From: HLUCCA09 sp038745585
GTDB taxonomy: Bacteria > Pseudomonadota > Alphaproteobacteria > Rhodobacterales > Rhodobacteraceae
Direction of reading: 5' to 3'
Length of the DNA stretch: 64,000 nucleotides
NCBI GenBank assembly: GCA_038745585.1
Contig: JBCDLH010000001.1
Coordinates: 124,001-188,000 of the forward strand
Position 1 is the first letter of the stretch, and each line of letters begins with the position of its first letter. Made by a program: the position numbers and the translations under genes. The notes under the pieces were generated by a model that was not told where the DNA came from, did no database searches, and saw nothing but the letters and a program-made list of their open reading frames with translations. Below are positions 50,954 to 60,037 of this stretch, piece by piece.

Positions 50954-52509
50954 CCCGTCTGCCCGAATTCCACGCCGCCAAATGGGATGAGCCTGTCGTT
51001 ATGGAAATGGGCCGCCCCGGCGGGCGCGGTCAGCATTTCCCTGCACCCGAGGAGGAGGTCACCGCGGCGGTCGGCGCCGATCTGATCCCCTCTGCGATGG
51101 CCCGCAAAGACCTGCCCGAGCTGCCGGAGATCACCGAGTTCGAGGCGCAGCGGCATTATCTTCATCTCAGTCAGATGACGCTTGGGATGATGGGGATCAG
51201 CCTCTTCGGCACCTGTACGATGAAGTACAATTCTAAGACGGCGGAGTTTGCGACCCTGCGGCCCGAGCTCTCGGCGGTCCATCCCTATCAACACCCCGAC
51301 ACGCTCCAGGGCGTTCTAGAGATACTGCATGATTTCGACGGCATCCTCCGGTCGCTTTCCGGCATGGACCAGTTCATCTTCCAGGCCGGTGGCGGGGCCG
51401 ATGCCGCCTACACGATGGTGTGCCTGGCACGCGCCTACTGGCAGGACAAAGGGATGCTCGGCCAGCGCACCGAGATGGTGACGTCGATGCAGTCCCATCC
51501 CTGCAACCCGGCCACGGCGGCAGCGGCTGGCTTTAAGGTCGTGAACCTGCCGCTCGAAGAGAACGGCTATCCTTCGCTCGAGGCCCTGAAGGCGGCGGTG
51601 AGCGAGAAGACGGCGCTCATTATGCTCAACAACCCCGACGACATGGGGATCTACAACCCCGAGATCAAAGAATGGGTGAAGGCGGCCAAGGAGGTCGGCG
51701 CGCTCTGCTTCTATGACCACGCCAACTTCAACGGTGTGATGGGCAAGCTCTCAGCGCGCGAGCTGGGCTTCGACGCGTGTATGTTCATGCTGCACAAGAC
51801 CTTTGGCGCGCCCAAAGCCGGCGGTGGCCCCGCCGTCGGCGCCTTTGGCTGCTCGGACGCGCTGACGCCCTATCTGCCGACGCCCGTCGTCGTGAAATCG
51901 GGCGACACCTATACGCTCGATGAAGACCGCCCCAAATCGGCGGGCAAGATCCGCGAGTATTGGGGCAACGTCCCGCAGGTTGTGAAGGCCTATGCCTGGG
52001 CCCGCGCCATGGGGGCCGAGGGCATTCAACTCGCCTCTGACATCTCGGTCGTGGCCAATAACTACATGGACAAGCGCTTGTCAGAGATCCCCGGCCTCGC
52101 GATCTCGAACCCGGATGTCAAAGCCCGCCGGATGGAAATGACGCGGTGGTCGCTCGAACCGATCACCGAGGAGACGGGAGTCGGCACCGTCGATTTCGCC
52201 AACCGCTTGGCGGATTACGGCATCGATCCGTGGTGGATGAGCCACGAGCCCTGGATCGTCGCCGAGCCCTTCACGCCCGAGGCGGGGGAGCTTTGGTCGA
52301 AGGAGGACATCGACACTTGGATCGATGTCATCGCCAAGATCTGCGACGAAGCGCGCAGCGACCCGGATATGGTGAAATCGGCGCCGCACAACCAAGCCAT
52401 TGCGCAGGTCAAGGGCGACGCTTTCGAGGACCCGTCGCTCTGGGCGATGACCTGGCGGGCGTGGAAGCGCAAACACGCGGGCAAGGTCGCCGAGCGCGGC
52501 GCGGCCTGA
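50950..52509 (+). CDS. GcvPB-like protein (divergent glycine dehydrogenase subunit 2)
   Basis: A 519-residue PLP enzyme. The PLP-binding lysine is Lys283 in FMLHKTFGAPKAGGGPAV (family LNLHKTFSTPHGGGGPG). TCTMKYNSK is kept. Other glycine-enzyme signatures are changed: IPDSAHGTNPA is SMQSHPCNPA, and QPxAGAxGE is QAGGGADAA. With the GcvPA-like partner it should form an alpha2beta2-type PLP enzyme that decarboxylates or deaminates an amino-acid-like substrate. This specificity is inference. It is convergent with the FAD oxidase gene. Confidence 0.87.
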   Translation: MTRLPEFHAAKWDEPVVMEMGRPGGRGQHFPAPEEEVTAAVGADLIPSAMARKDLPELPEITEFEAQRHYLHLSQMTLGMMGISLFGTCTMKYNSKTAEFATLRPELSAVHPYQHPDTLQGVLEILHDFDGILRSLSGMDQFIFQAGGGADAAYTMVCLARAYWQDKGMLGQRTEMVTSMQSHPCNPATAAAAGFKVVNLPLEENGYPSLEALKAAVSEKTALIMLNNPDDMGIYNPEIKEWVKAAKEVGALCFYDHANFNGVMGKLSARELGFDACMFMLHKTFGAPKAGGGPAVGAFGCSDALTPYLPTPVVVKSGDTYTLDEDRPKSAGKIREYWGNVPQVVKAYAWARAMGAEGIQLASDISVVANNYMDKRLSEIPGLAISNPDVKARRMEMTRWSLEPITEETGVGTVDFANRLADYGIDPWWMSHEPWIVAEPFTPEAGELWSKEDIDTWIDVIAKICDEARSDPDMVKSAPHNQAIAQVKGDAFEDPSLWAMTWRAWKRKHAGKVAERGAA

Positions 52510-52523
52510 CCGGCTGCCCTGCC

Positions 52524-53666
52524 CTAATCGTAAAGCTGCGATACCCCTTCGAGGGGTGTCGCGACCTCTCGGCCAAGCACCAGATCGGCCGCCACGCGCG
52601 CCGTCATTGGACCGGCGCTGAAGCCGACCCAAGGAAAGAGGGCATGGACGACCTCCGGCATATTCGGATCCCGCCCCAGGATGGGGCGCCAATCGGCCGT
52701 CCCGTTCACCCAGGCTGCCCAGCTTCGGATCGCGCGCGCCTGTGCGACCGCCGGAACGACCCGCGCCGCCGTGGCCATGTTGCCGGTAAAGCTCGCGGGA
52801 TCGGTCGCCAAGGAAAGATCGGCCCGTTCTTTCGCAGGCCAACCGCCACCGATCACGCAGCCCCCGTTGCTCAATTGCTTGAGGCTGAGCTTGCCAGCGG
52901 CGGAGTAGACGAGATGCGGGATGATCGGCGCCACGGGCTCGGTCACCGTCACCTGCAGGGGAAAGCCCTCGATCGCCAGCGGCGTGCCGATCATCTTGCC
53001 GATCTGTCCGGCTGCGGCGCCCGCGGCATTGACGAGCTTGCCGGCGCGGATCGTGCCGCGCTCCGTGCACACTGTCAGCCCGGCCTGCCCCTGCTCCACC
53101 GCGAGAACTCGCGTTCCAGTCAGCAGCGTGGCGCCTTCCCTCTCGGCGGCGGCGGCGAGCGCCGGCGTCACGCGCAGCGGGTTCGCCTTGCCCTCCATCG
53201 CGCAAAAGCCGCCGCCAATCATGTCGTCGGCAAGGTAGGGCGCGAGATCGCGCAACTCGTTTGGCCCCAGCAGGACGGTTTCGACCCCGGCTTCGGCCTC
53301 CAGGGCCGCCTTCGCCCGGATCCGCTCCATCTGCGCTCCGGTCTTTGCGCCGATCACGCCGCCCGCCGTTTTGAGCCCGAGATCCTCGTCCAACTCTTCC
53401 GCGAGTTGGGCCCAAAGCCCTAGCGATGCCTTCAGGAACCGCAAGCATGGCAGATAAGCCCGCGCCCAATCCTCTCCGAGCGAGACGAACTCGGGGTATT
53501 GGATCTGAAGGTGGATCGAGCCCGCATTCGCGCCCGATGCCTGCGCCCCGAGATCGCCAGCCTCAAGCAGCGCAACATCGACACCCGCGGCGGCCAGTTC
53601 CCGCGCCGTCAGCAAGCCCACAAGCCCGCCGCCGACGATGACCACATCGGCCGTGTCCGGCGTCAT
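52524..53666 (-). CDS. FAD-dependent amino-acid oxidase-like protein (DAO family) A
   Basis: A 380-residue flavoprotein. The dinucleotide motif is VVIVGGGLVGLLTARELA, followed by ASGANAGSIHLQIQ and ending with FPWVGFSAGPMTARVAADLV. The family oxidises secondary or primary amines such as sarcosine, D-amino acids or opines. It resembles the second DAO protein of this island (NAGS-H-Q in both). GGGAGGGAG precedes ATG 53666. It is divergent from the DapA-like gene with only 59 bp between starts and no shared operator there. Confidence 0.88.
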   Translation of the reverse strand: MTPDTADVVIVGGGLVGLLTARELAAAGVDVALLEAGDLGAQASGANAGSIHLQIQYPEFVSLGEDWARAYLPCLRFLKASLGLWAQLAEELDEDLGLKTAGGVIGAKTGAQMERIRAKAALEAEAGVETVLLGPNELRDLAPYLADDMIGGGFCAMEGKANPLRVTPALAAAAEREGATLLTGTRVLAVEQGQAGLTVCTERGTIRAGKLVNAAGAAAGQIGKMIGTPLAIEGFPLQVTVTEPVAPIIPHLVYSAAGKLSLKQLSNGGCVIGGGWPAKERADLSLATDPASFTGNMATAARVVPAVAQARAIRSWAAWVNGTADWRPILGRDPNMPEVVHALFPWVGFSAGPMTARVAADLVLGREVATPLEGVSQLYD

Positions 53667-53725
53667 TGACTCCCTCCCAAAGCCCGTCCCCCGATGCCGG
53701 GCGTGGACCACGAAAGGACCCCAAC

Positions 53726-54676
53726 ATGACAGTCCCGCTCACCGGCAGCTACACCGTGACGATCACGCCCTTTACCGAGGACGGCGTGGCCATCGACTAT
53801 GCCGCCTGGCAGCGTTTTCTCGACTGGCAGGTCGCGTGCGGCGTGCCCGGGATCATCATTCTCGGCACGACGGGCGAATTCCTCACGATCACCGACGACG
53901 AGCGCAGCGAATACGTCGAACGCACCGTTCAGATGGTCGGCGGGCGCATGAAGGTCCTGGTCGGCACCATGAACGCCTACACGCCGAACGCCGTGCGCTA
54001 TTCCAAGGAGGCGGAGGACATGGGCGCCGATGGCTTGATGATCATCCCGCCCTATTACTACACGCCGACCGAAGACGAGATCTTTAACTATTATAGGGCG
54101 ATCTGCGAGGTCTGTGGCCTGCCGATCATGCTCTACAACAATCCGTTCACCTCCAACGTGGACATGCCCGCCAAGCTCGTTGGCACGCTCACCAAGAGCT
54201 TCGAGCAGATCCGTTACATCAAAGAGGCTTCCCAGCGCATCGAGCGCATCCACGACATCATCGTCGAATCCGATGGCTTGATGAATGTCTGGGCCGGGCA
54301 ACGCGTTCTCGAAAGCTACAAGATGGGGGCCGTGGGCTACGTGAACCCCTATGGCAATTACATCCCGCGCGCCTCGGTCAAGTTCGTCGAATGGGCCGAG
54401 CAAGGGCGTTGGGACGACGTCTGGGCCGTGCAGAGCGTCATTGCGAAGTTCGACGCCATCATCACCGAGGGGCATCCGCTCTACGGGCACCAGTGCTATT
54501 CCAAAGCGCTGGCGGCCGCGGCGGGCTATCCGGTGGGGGACGTCCGCGCGCCGATCACCACCTTCGCAAGCCTGGGCGACGAAGGGCGAGACCGGATCGC
54601 GCGGATGATCCCCCTGATGGAAGAGCTCGACCGCGTGGTCGACCGGATCGAGACGCGGCAAGCCGCCGCCGAATAG
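53726..54676 (+). CDS. Dihydrodipicolinate synthase family protein
   Basis: A 316-residue Schiff-base TIM-barrel lyase. It has ILGTTGEFLTI, active-site Tyr in IMLYNNPF and Schiff-base Lys in IRYIKEASQ. Distinct from biosynthetic DapA in length and C-terminus. In hydroxyproline breakdown a DapA-family enzyme deaminates a cyclic imino acid next to an HcnABC-like oxidase, and the present island has similar enzymes; a comparable role is a plausible but untested inference. AAGGA precedes ATG 53726. Confidence 0.88.
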   Translation: MTVPLTGSYTVTITPFTEDGVAIDYAAWQRFLDWQVACGVPGIIILGTTGEFLTITDDERSEYVERTVQMVGGRMKVLVGTMNAYTPNAVRYSKEAEDMGADGLMIIPPYYYTPTEDEIFNYYRAICEVCGLPIMLYNNPFTSNVDMPAKLVGTLTKSFEQIRYIKEASQRIERIHDIIVESDGLMNVWAGQRVLESYKMGAVGYVNPYGNYIPRASVKFVEWAEQGRWDDVWAVQSVIAKFDAIITEGHPLYGHQCYSKALAAAAGYPVGDVRAPITTFASLGDEGRDRIARMIPLMEELDRVVDRIETRQAAAE

Positions 54677-54678
54677 GC

Positions 54679-55452
54679 TCATCGGATGTAAGCCGCTCCG
54701 TTGATGTCGATGGTCGTGCCGGTCAGGTGGCGGGCGCGGCCCTCGGCGAGAAAGGCGCAGAGCGCGCCGATATCCGAGGGCGGGACCCATTCGCCCATGG
54801 GCAGGCCCGCGGTCACGGCCGCCTCACCGCCAATCGTCGCGGAGCTCTCGACCGACATCTGCGTGCGCACAACACCAGGCGCGACGACGTAGGCCAGGAT
54901 GCCCTTCTCCGCGTAGTTTCGGGCGACGGTCTTAGTCGCCGCCGTGATCGCGGCTTTGGACGCGGCGTAGGCGATGGCGCGAGGGTTGGAGCTACCCCGA
55001 GTGGTGACCCAGCTCCCGATCCCGATGATCGCGCCCGGCTGCTCGGCGGCGAGCCAGTCCTGCACGGCGTGCCGCAGTAGGCGCGCGGGGGCATGCACGT
55101 TGACATTCATTGTCTCGGCCCAGACGGCCTCCCACTCCTCGATGGGATCGGGGATACCGCCCGTCTGGCGCATGATCCCGGCATTGTTGACCAGCACGTC
55201 GATCTGCCCGCCCGAAGCGGCCCGTGAGGCGGCCCAAAAACGATCCACGGCTTTCATATCGTGGAAGTCGGCCTGCAGTAGCTCGACTTGACCCGCTTCC
55301 GCCCCGGCCGTCGCCGCTTCTGCACCGGCGCGGTCGCCGCCATAATGCGCGATGAGGCGCGCGCCGGCAGACACCATGGAGGTCGCGATAGCCGCGCCGA
55401 TGCCTTTTGACGCCCCCGTGACGATGACAGTCTTTCCTTGGAGAGGTTTCAT
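54679..55452 (-). CDS. Short-chain dehydrogenase/reductase A
   Basis: A 257-residue classical SDR: VTGASKGIGAAIA, LVNNAGIM, catalytic Ser in GIGSW, YAASK for Tyr and Lys, and TGTTIDINGA at the end. ATG 55452 has GGAGGTGA just upstream. It probably uses NAD(P) to oxidise or reduce a hydroxy intermediate. It is divergent from the isomerase gene; the shared operator lies between them but much closer to the isomerase. Confidence 0.9.
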   Translation of the reverse strand: MKPLQGKTVIVTGASKGIGAAIATSMVSAGARLIAHYGGDRAGAEAATAGAEAGQVELLQADFHDMKAVDRFWAASRAASGGQIDVLVNNAGIMRQTGGIPDPIEEWEAVWAETMNVNVHAPARLLRHAVQDWLAAEQPGAIIGIGSWVTTRGSSNPRAIAYAASKAAITAATKTVARNYAEKGILAYVVAPGVVRTQMSVESSATIGGEAAVTAGLPMGEWVPPSDIGALCAFLAEGRARHLTGTTIDINGAAYIR

Positions 55453-55664
55453 GGGATCACCTCCGACTGACAGAAGGCGCAGCGCGGAACGCCGGGCTGC
55501 AACGGGCAAAGGGGCGGGCAGCGCGATGTTCTCGCCCAACGCGAAGACTGCCATCCACGCCCAGCGCTACGCCCACAGCATGCCACGGCGGTCCAGCGGG
55601 GGAGAAAAAGAGGCTCGGCATCGAGGGCACACATTTCACTTGGAGAGGCGATTTCGTGCGGTAT

Positions 55665-55680
55665 AGTAACTTTTGTGCGC
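55665..55680. promoter_or_regulatory. Shared operator copy 3 (AGTAAC-TTTT-GTGCGC), upstream of TIM-barrel isomerase gene
   Basis: It ends 48 bp before the start at 55729. A promoter-like pair TTGGAG (55640-55645) and TATAGT (55662-55667) runs into the left half, so a bound protein would cover -10 to the start site. CGTGCGGTATAGTAAC and TGTGCGCTTTTTGAAC form a 19-bp tandem around it. Confidence 0.7.
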
Positions 55681-55728
55681 TTTTTGAACACCTAAGGCGC
55701 TCCGGCTACAAGCGGAAAGGACCCGGAC

Positions 55729-56568
55729 ATGAGCCAACTCGAAGTGGCCGCAAGCACCTTCCCCTTCCTCTACTCTCACGACGGGCTCGATGCGCTGAAG
55801 CATCTGAAGTCCCTGGGCTACGACAAGTACGAGATGATGATATTCCCGCCCCATTGCTGGCCGCGGGAGCTCACGATCGCCCAGCGCAAAGCGTACAAAT
55901 CATGGCTCGATGGCGAAGGCAGCAAGATCACGTCCTTCTGCTACCCGCTGCTCGACAACAATCCCAATGGCGTCGACCGGCTGATGCGGGCCTACACGCT
56001 CGACCGCTACCGCGAGGCGATCGACCTCTCGGCGGAGTGGGAATGTCCCTATGTGGTGGCGATCCCGGGCCCGGTGAACAGCCTGATCAACCCGCCCCAT
56101 GAGTGGATGCTGGAATGGTTCGTGGAGGGCATGAAGCAGCTCGTCGATTACGCCAAGGGCACCGGCGTGCAATTACTCCTTGAGAACGTTCCCTTCACTT
56201 ACCTGCCCTCGGCGCAGGACATGAAGGAGACTGCCGCCTTGATCGGCCCGGACGTCGGCGTGAATTTCGACATCTGCAACAGCGCCTTCATCAAGGAAAA
56301 CCCGGCTGATGCGATCCGCATGCTCGGCGATTTGGTGAAGAATGTGCACATCTCGGATTCGGGCTATGACGAGTTTCTCCATTCCCGCCTTGGCACCGGC
56401 GTGGTCGAGCCTGGCCCCTCGGCGGCCGCCCTCAAAGAGATCGGCTATTCCGGCATGACCGTCCTCGAAATCATCGCCGATAAGCTCCAGCCCGATACGG
56501 ACCCCGAGGGCGACATCAAAGCGAGCCACGACATCTTGGCTGCCAATGGCTGGGCGCCTTTGGGCTAG
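55729..56568 (+). CDS. Sugar phosphate isomerase/epimerase-like TIM-barrel protein (AP endonuclease 2 family)
   Basis: A 279-residue xylose-isomerase-like TIM barrel. Likely metal ligands are in LLLENVPF (Glu), GVNFDICNS (Asp), KNVHISDSG (His) and VLEIIAD (Glu). Family members isomerise or epimerise sugars, inosose or hydroxypyruvate. AAAGGA precedes the ATG. Its stop codon overlaps that of the convergent SDR gene. Confidence 0.87.
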   Translation: MSQLEVAASTFPFLYSHDGLDALKHLKSLGYDKYEMMIFPPHCWPRELTIAQRKAYKSWLDGEGSKITSFCYPLLDNNPNGVDRLMRAYTLDRYREAIDLSAEWECPYVVAIPGPVNSLINPPHEWMLEWFVEGMKQLVDYAKGTGVQLLLENVPFTYLPSAQDMKETAALIGPDVGVNFDICNSAFIKENPADAIRMLGDLVKNVHISDSGYDEFLHSRLGTGVVEPGPSAAALKEIGYSGMTVLEIIADKLQPDTDPEGDIKASHDILAANGWAPLG

Positions 56569-57323
56569 GCGAGGCCCGCTTCGACAGGCAGAACCGCTCC
56601 AGTCATCCCCGCCGACGCATCGGACGCGAGAAAGTGAGCGGCATTGGCCACGTCTTCTTCGCTGGCCATACGTCCGAGCGCTGTTTCTTGCGCGAGGGCC
56701 CGAAGCGCCGCATCCGTGGCAGGCCCGCCGCCCGCGTGGCGCGCGTCGAGCCGCGCGAGGAGCGCATCGGTGGCAACGGGGCCGGGCGCGAGAGCGTTTA
56801 CCCGGATGCCCTGCGCACCGAGGTCGAGGGCTGCGCAGCGCATGATCCCGATCACCGCATGTTTGGACGCCGTGTAGAGCACCTGCTTGGGATGTGCCTT
56901 GTAGCCAGCAATCGATGCCATGAGGATCGCAGAGGCATGGGCCGAGCGCGACAGGCTTGGCACAAAGGCGCCAAGCGCAGCGGCGACGGCCCAGGTATTG
57001 ATCGCCATAACGCGCTGCCATTCGGCCCGGTCGACCTCGGCCACGCCCCGCCAAGGCGGCACCACACCGGCATTGGCAACCAGAATGTCGACCTGCGCAT
57101 GGGCTGCCGCGACCGAGGCCAAGGCGGCGCCGGCGCCCTCTTCAGCCAAGTCGATCCCGATTGCCTCCCAAGCTTTGGGCAAGTCGTCCATCTGCCCCGG
57201 TCGGTCGATCGCCACGATCGACGCTCCGGCTCTCTCCAGCCGCTCGGCAATGGCGCGCCCGATGCCGCGCGCCGCTCCGGTGACCACGGCTTTGCGCCCG
57301 GACAGATCTTGAACCTCGGACAT
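56565..57323 (-). CDS. Short-chain dehydrogenase/reductase B
   Basis: A 252-residue classical SDR: VTGAARGIGRAIA, LVANAGVV, catalytic Ser in LMASIAG, YTASKHA, and VLPVEAGLA at the C-terminus. ATG 57323 is chosen because the family N-terminus begins there. It is divergent from the 3-hydroxyacyl-CoA-dehydrogenase-like gene; the shared operator copy 4 lies in the 94-bp gap and could control both. Confidence 0.9.
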   Translation of the reverse strand: MSEVQDLSGRKAVVTGAARGIGRAIAERLERAGASIVAIDRPGQMDDLPKAWEAIGIDLAEEGAGAALASVAAAHAQVDILVANAGVVPPWRGVAEVDRAEWQRVMAINTWAVAAALGAFVPSLSRSAHASAILMASIAGYKAHPKQVLYTASKHAVIGIMRCAALDLGAQGIRVNALAPGPVATDALLARLDARHAGGGPATDAALRALAQETALGRMASEEDVANAAHFLASDASAGMTGAVLPVEAGLA

Positions 57324-57364
57324 GTTGCCTGACCCCCGTCGATACCCTAGCTTGCCGGTTAGAC

Positions 57365-57380
57365 GCGTACTTTTGTGCGT
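57365..57380. promoter_or_regulatory. Shared operator copy 4 (GCGTAC-TTTT-GTGCGT), between SDR B and 3HCDH-like gene
   Basis: It ends 37 bp before the start at 57418 and 42 bp from the divergent SDR start. TGTGCGTTATGTGAAC (57374-57389) extends it downstream, the best copy of the tandem half. Confidence 0.72.
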
Positions 57381-57417
57381 TATGTGAACCATAGCAAGGG
57401 CAAGGCCGGGACGCAGC

Positions 57418-58359
57418 ATGGGGAACGCGCACGACATCGCCATTCTCGGCGCCGGGTCCATCGGCGTGTCCTTTGCGGCGGTCTTCGTCGATGCCGGGGC
57501 GCGCGTCACGCTCGTCGATCCCGATGCGGCGAGACGGGCGGCCGTGGCGCAAGCGATCAAGTTACAACAAGAGGCAACGAAGGAGGCGGGCCTGCGCAAG
57601 GGGGGCCAGGGCACGCTGAGCGTTGTCGCTGAGCTCGGGGCCGCAGCGGCAGACGCGAGGCTGGTGCTCGAATGCGGGCCAGAGCGTCTGAACACCAAAC
57701 AACAGATCTTTGCCAACTTGCTTTCTGCCACGCCCGCCACAACCCTTCTTGCGACGGCCTCGTCGGCGATCCCGATGTCGCACATCCTCCCGGCGGGCGC
57801 AGATCAAGCCCGTTGCCTCGTGGCGCATCCGGTCAATCCGCCCGCAATCCTGCGCTTGATCGAACTCGCACCCGCACCCGGAACGCTTCCCGAAACGGTG
57901 AGCCACGCGCGTGGTCTCTTTCGCACGCTCGGCTTTGCACCTGTCGTTCTGCACCGCGAAGTGGAAGGGTTCGTGCTCAACCGTCTGCAAGGGGCCGTGT
58001 TGCGCGAAGCCTACCGTCTCGTGGACGAGGGCGTGGCCAGCGCTGAGGATATCGATACCGTGATGCGGGTCGGTCTGGGGCCGCGCTGGGCGCTGTCTGG
58101 GCCCTTCGAGACGGCGGAGTTGAACACGCCGGGCGGGCTTGCGGCCCATGCCGCGCGGATGGGACCGGCCTACAAGCGGATGGGCGAAGCCCGCGGCGAA
58201 ACCGTCGACTGGTCCCCCGCGCTCGTCGCCCAGGCCGTCGCCGCGCGGCGCGCGATCTTGCCCGAGGCGCAGATCCCGGCGCGCGCGGCCTGGAGGGTGG
58301 GCGCCGTGGCCCGGTTGGTCGCAGAGCGGGATAGGATACTTGCGGACGCCGATGACTGA
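57418..58359 (+). CDS. 3-hydroxyacyl-CoA dehydrogenase-family protein (carnitine/gulonate dehydrogenase-like)
   Basis: A 313-residue NAD-dependent dehydrogenase: IAILGAGSIGVSFAAVF, LVDPD, LECGPERLNTKQQIF, ASSAIPMSHIL, CLVAHPVNPP and FVLNRLQGAVLREAYRLV. Length and the HPVNPP motif place it with lambda-crystallin, L-gulonate 3-dehydrogenase and L-carnitine dehydrogenase rather than with fatty-acid enzymes. It is first of a three-gene operon; its stop overlaps the next gene by eight bases. Confidence 0.87.
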   Translation: MGNAHDIAILGAGSIGVSFAAVFVDAGARVTLVDPDAARRAAVAQAIKLQQEATKEAGLRKGGQGTLSVVAELGAAAADARLVLECGPERLNTKQQIFANLLSATPATTLLATASSAIPMSHILPAGADQARCLVAHPVNPPAILRLIELAPAPGTLPETVSHARGLFRTLGFAPVVLHREVEGFVLNRLQGAVLREAYRLVDEGVASAEDIDTVMRVGLGPRWALSGPFETAELNTPGGLAAHAARMGPAYKRMGEARGETVDWSPALVAQAVAARRAILPEAQIPARAAWRVGAVARLVAERDRILADADD

Positions 58360-60037
58360 TCCGACTTTTTCCTTTGACGGGCGGGAGATCCCGATCCGGC
58401 CCGGTCAATCCGTTGCCGCGGCTCTGACCAGCGCGGGAGAACGCGCCTTCCGTCAAACGGCCAAAGGCGCGCAGCGCGGCCTCTTCTGCGGGATGGGGGT
58501 GTGTCAGGATTGCCTCGTGACTGTCGACGGCATCCCAAACCAGCGCGCCTGTATGACGAAGGCCGCTGCTGGCCTGCGCGTCGCAACGCAGGAGGCGTTT
58601 CCGCAGCTCGATCCGAGCGCGGCGCCCCCGGAGAGCGTGCCGGCGCGTACCGCGCGTCCCGACGTTCTGATAATCGGCGCCGGCGCCGCAGGGTTGTCCG
58701 CTGCCATCGCGGCACGCCGGGCCGGGGCCGAGGTGCTCGTTCTCGATGAGCGCAAGGTGAGCGGTGGGCAGTATTACAAACAAGCCGCCATGGGCGCGCC
58801 GATGGATGCGCAGCAGGCCGAGGGCGCGGCCCTTCTGCGCGCCGCCGAAGAGAGTGGTGCCGAAATCCTCGGCGGGGTTGAGATCTGGGGCGCCTTTGAT
58901 GGCCCTCTGCTGATGGCCGAAGTTGCGGGAGCCGCCCTCATCGCCCGTCCGCGCACCTTGATCGTTGCGACGGGCGCCTATGAGAGGCCATGCTTGGTGC
59001 CGGGTTGGACACTGCCTGGGGTGATGACGACGGGCGCGGCGCAGACCCTCTGGCGCAGCTACCGGACCCTGCCGGGCCAGCGCGTCGTGATGTGCGGGTC
59101 CGGACCGCTCAATCTGCAGGTGGCGCTTGAGCTTGCGAAAGGCGGGGCCGATTTGCGCCTGGTCGCCGAAGCCGCGCCATCGCCCTTTCGCCATCCGGTC
59201 GCGGCACTTCGGATGGCCCTTGCCGACCCGGCACTGACGTGGAAAGGCCTGTCGATGCTCCGGGCGCTTCGCGCGCGCGGCGTTCCGATCCGAAATGCCT
59301 GCGACCTGAGGGAAATACGCGCGTCAAAAGGAGGGTTGGTGGCGACCTTCGCGCGCCGCGGAGAGATCCTCGAAGACATCGAAACCGACGTCGTGTGCAT
59401 GAATGCGGGCTTCGAACCACAGAACGAAGTGCTTCGGCTCCTCGGCGCGGCGATGACCTATGACCCCGCATTCGGACATCTGCGCTGCACGCGAAACGAC
59501 CGGATGGAAACGACCGTCCCCGCCGTCTTCGCCGTGGGCGATTGCGCAGGATTGGGTGGCGCGCCTGCGGCAAGGGTCGAGGGGCGCATCGCGGGACGCG
59601 CCGCCGCAGCTCTTGCCGGATACGGCGATGCCTACGATCTCTTCGCGGAGCATAAGGAGTTGCGTCGGCACCGCCGCTTCCAAGATGCGCTCTGGCACGT
59701 CCATGATGTCCGGCCGAAATCGCTCACAGCGGCCGACCCTCGGACAATCCTCTGTCGCTGTGAAGAGATCACGCTCGGACAAGCCCTCACCGGATACGCT
59801 GAGAACCCCGGACATGTCGGGACGTTGAAGCGCGGGACGCGGGTCGGGATGGGGCGCTGCCAAGGGCGATATTGCGGTCCTATGGCGGCGCGTCTGGTGG
59901 CCGAGCAGAAGGGCGCTCCGCTTTCGGATCGGAGCTTTTTTGCTCCGCGTGTCCCGATCAAGCCGGTCAGCATCGCGGCCATTCTCGCCGCGCAGGAGGC
60001 GCAGGAGGCGCAAGGGACGTTGGATGCCGCCGAATGA
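58352..60037 (+). CDS. Fused 2Fe-2S/FAD-NAD(P) dehydrogenase (HcnA-HcnB / OoxA-like)
   Basis: A 561-residue protein joining an N-terminal ferredoxin-like domain (residues 1-95, CGMGVCQDC and a later Cys in QRAC) to a pyridine nucleotide-disulfide-type FAD domain (VLIIGAGAAGLSAAIAARRAG, VFAVGDCAG). It ends with a BFD-like Cys cluster (LCRCEEI ... GRCQGRYCGP). This matches subunits of opine oxidase, hydrogen cyanide synthase and D-hydroxyproline dehydrogenase, which normally are two separate chains for the first parts. It works with the DAO-type subunit that follows (14-bp overlap) to oxidise an amine. Confidence 0.9.
   Translation: MTDPTFSFDGREIPIRPGQSVAAALTSAGERAFRQTAKGAQRGLFCGMGVCQDCLVTVDGIPNQRACMTKAAAGLRVATQEAFPQLDPSAAPPESVPARTARPDVLIIGAGAAGLSAAIAARRAGAEVLVLDERKVSGGQYYKQAAMGAPMDAQQAEGAALLRAAEESGAEILGGVEIWGAFDGPLLMAEVAGAALIARPRTLIVATGAYERPCLVPGWTLPGVMTTGAAQTLWRSYRTLPGQRVVMCGSGPLNLQVALELAKGGADLRLVAEAAPSPFRHPVAALRMALADPALTWKGLSMLRALRARGVPIRNACDLREIRASKGGLVATFARRGEILEDIETDVVCMNAGFEPQNEVLRLLGAAMTYDPAFGHLRCTRNDRMETTVPAVFAVGDCAGLGGAPAARVEGRIAGRAAAALAGYGDAYDLFAEHKELRRHRRFQDALWHVHDVRPKSLTAADPRTILCRCEEITLGQALTGYAENPGHVGTLKRGTRVGMGRCQGRYCGPMAARLVAEQKGAPLSDRSFFAPRVPIKPVSIAAILAAQEAQEAQGTLDAAE

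Noticed and set aside
53667..53725. A sixth copy of the shared operator between the FAD oxidase and DapA-like genes
   Set aside because: I read the 59-bp gap on both strands and found neither GCGAAC nor GTGCG at the required spacing.
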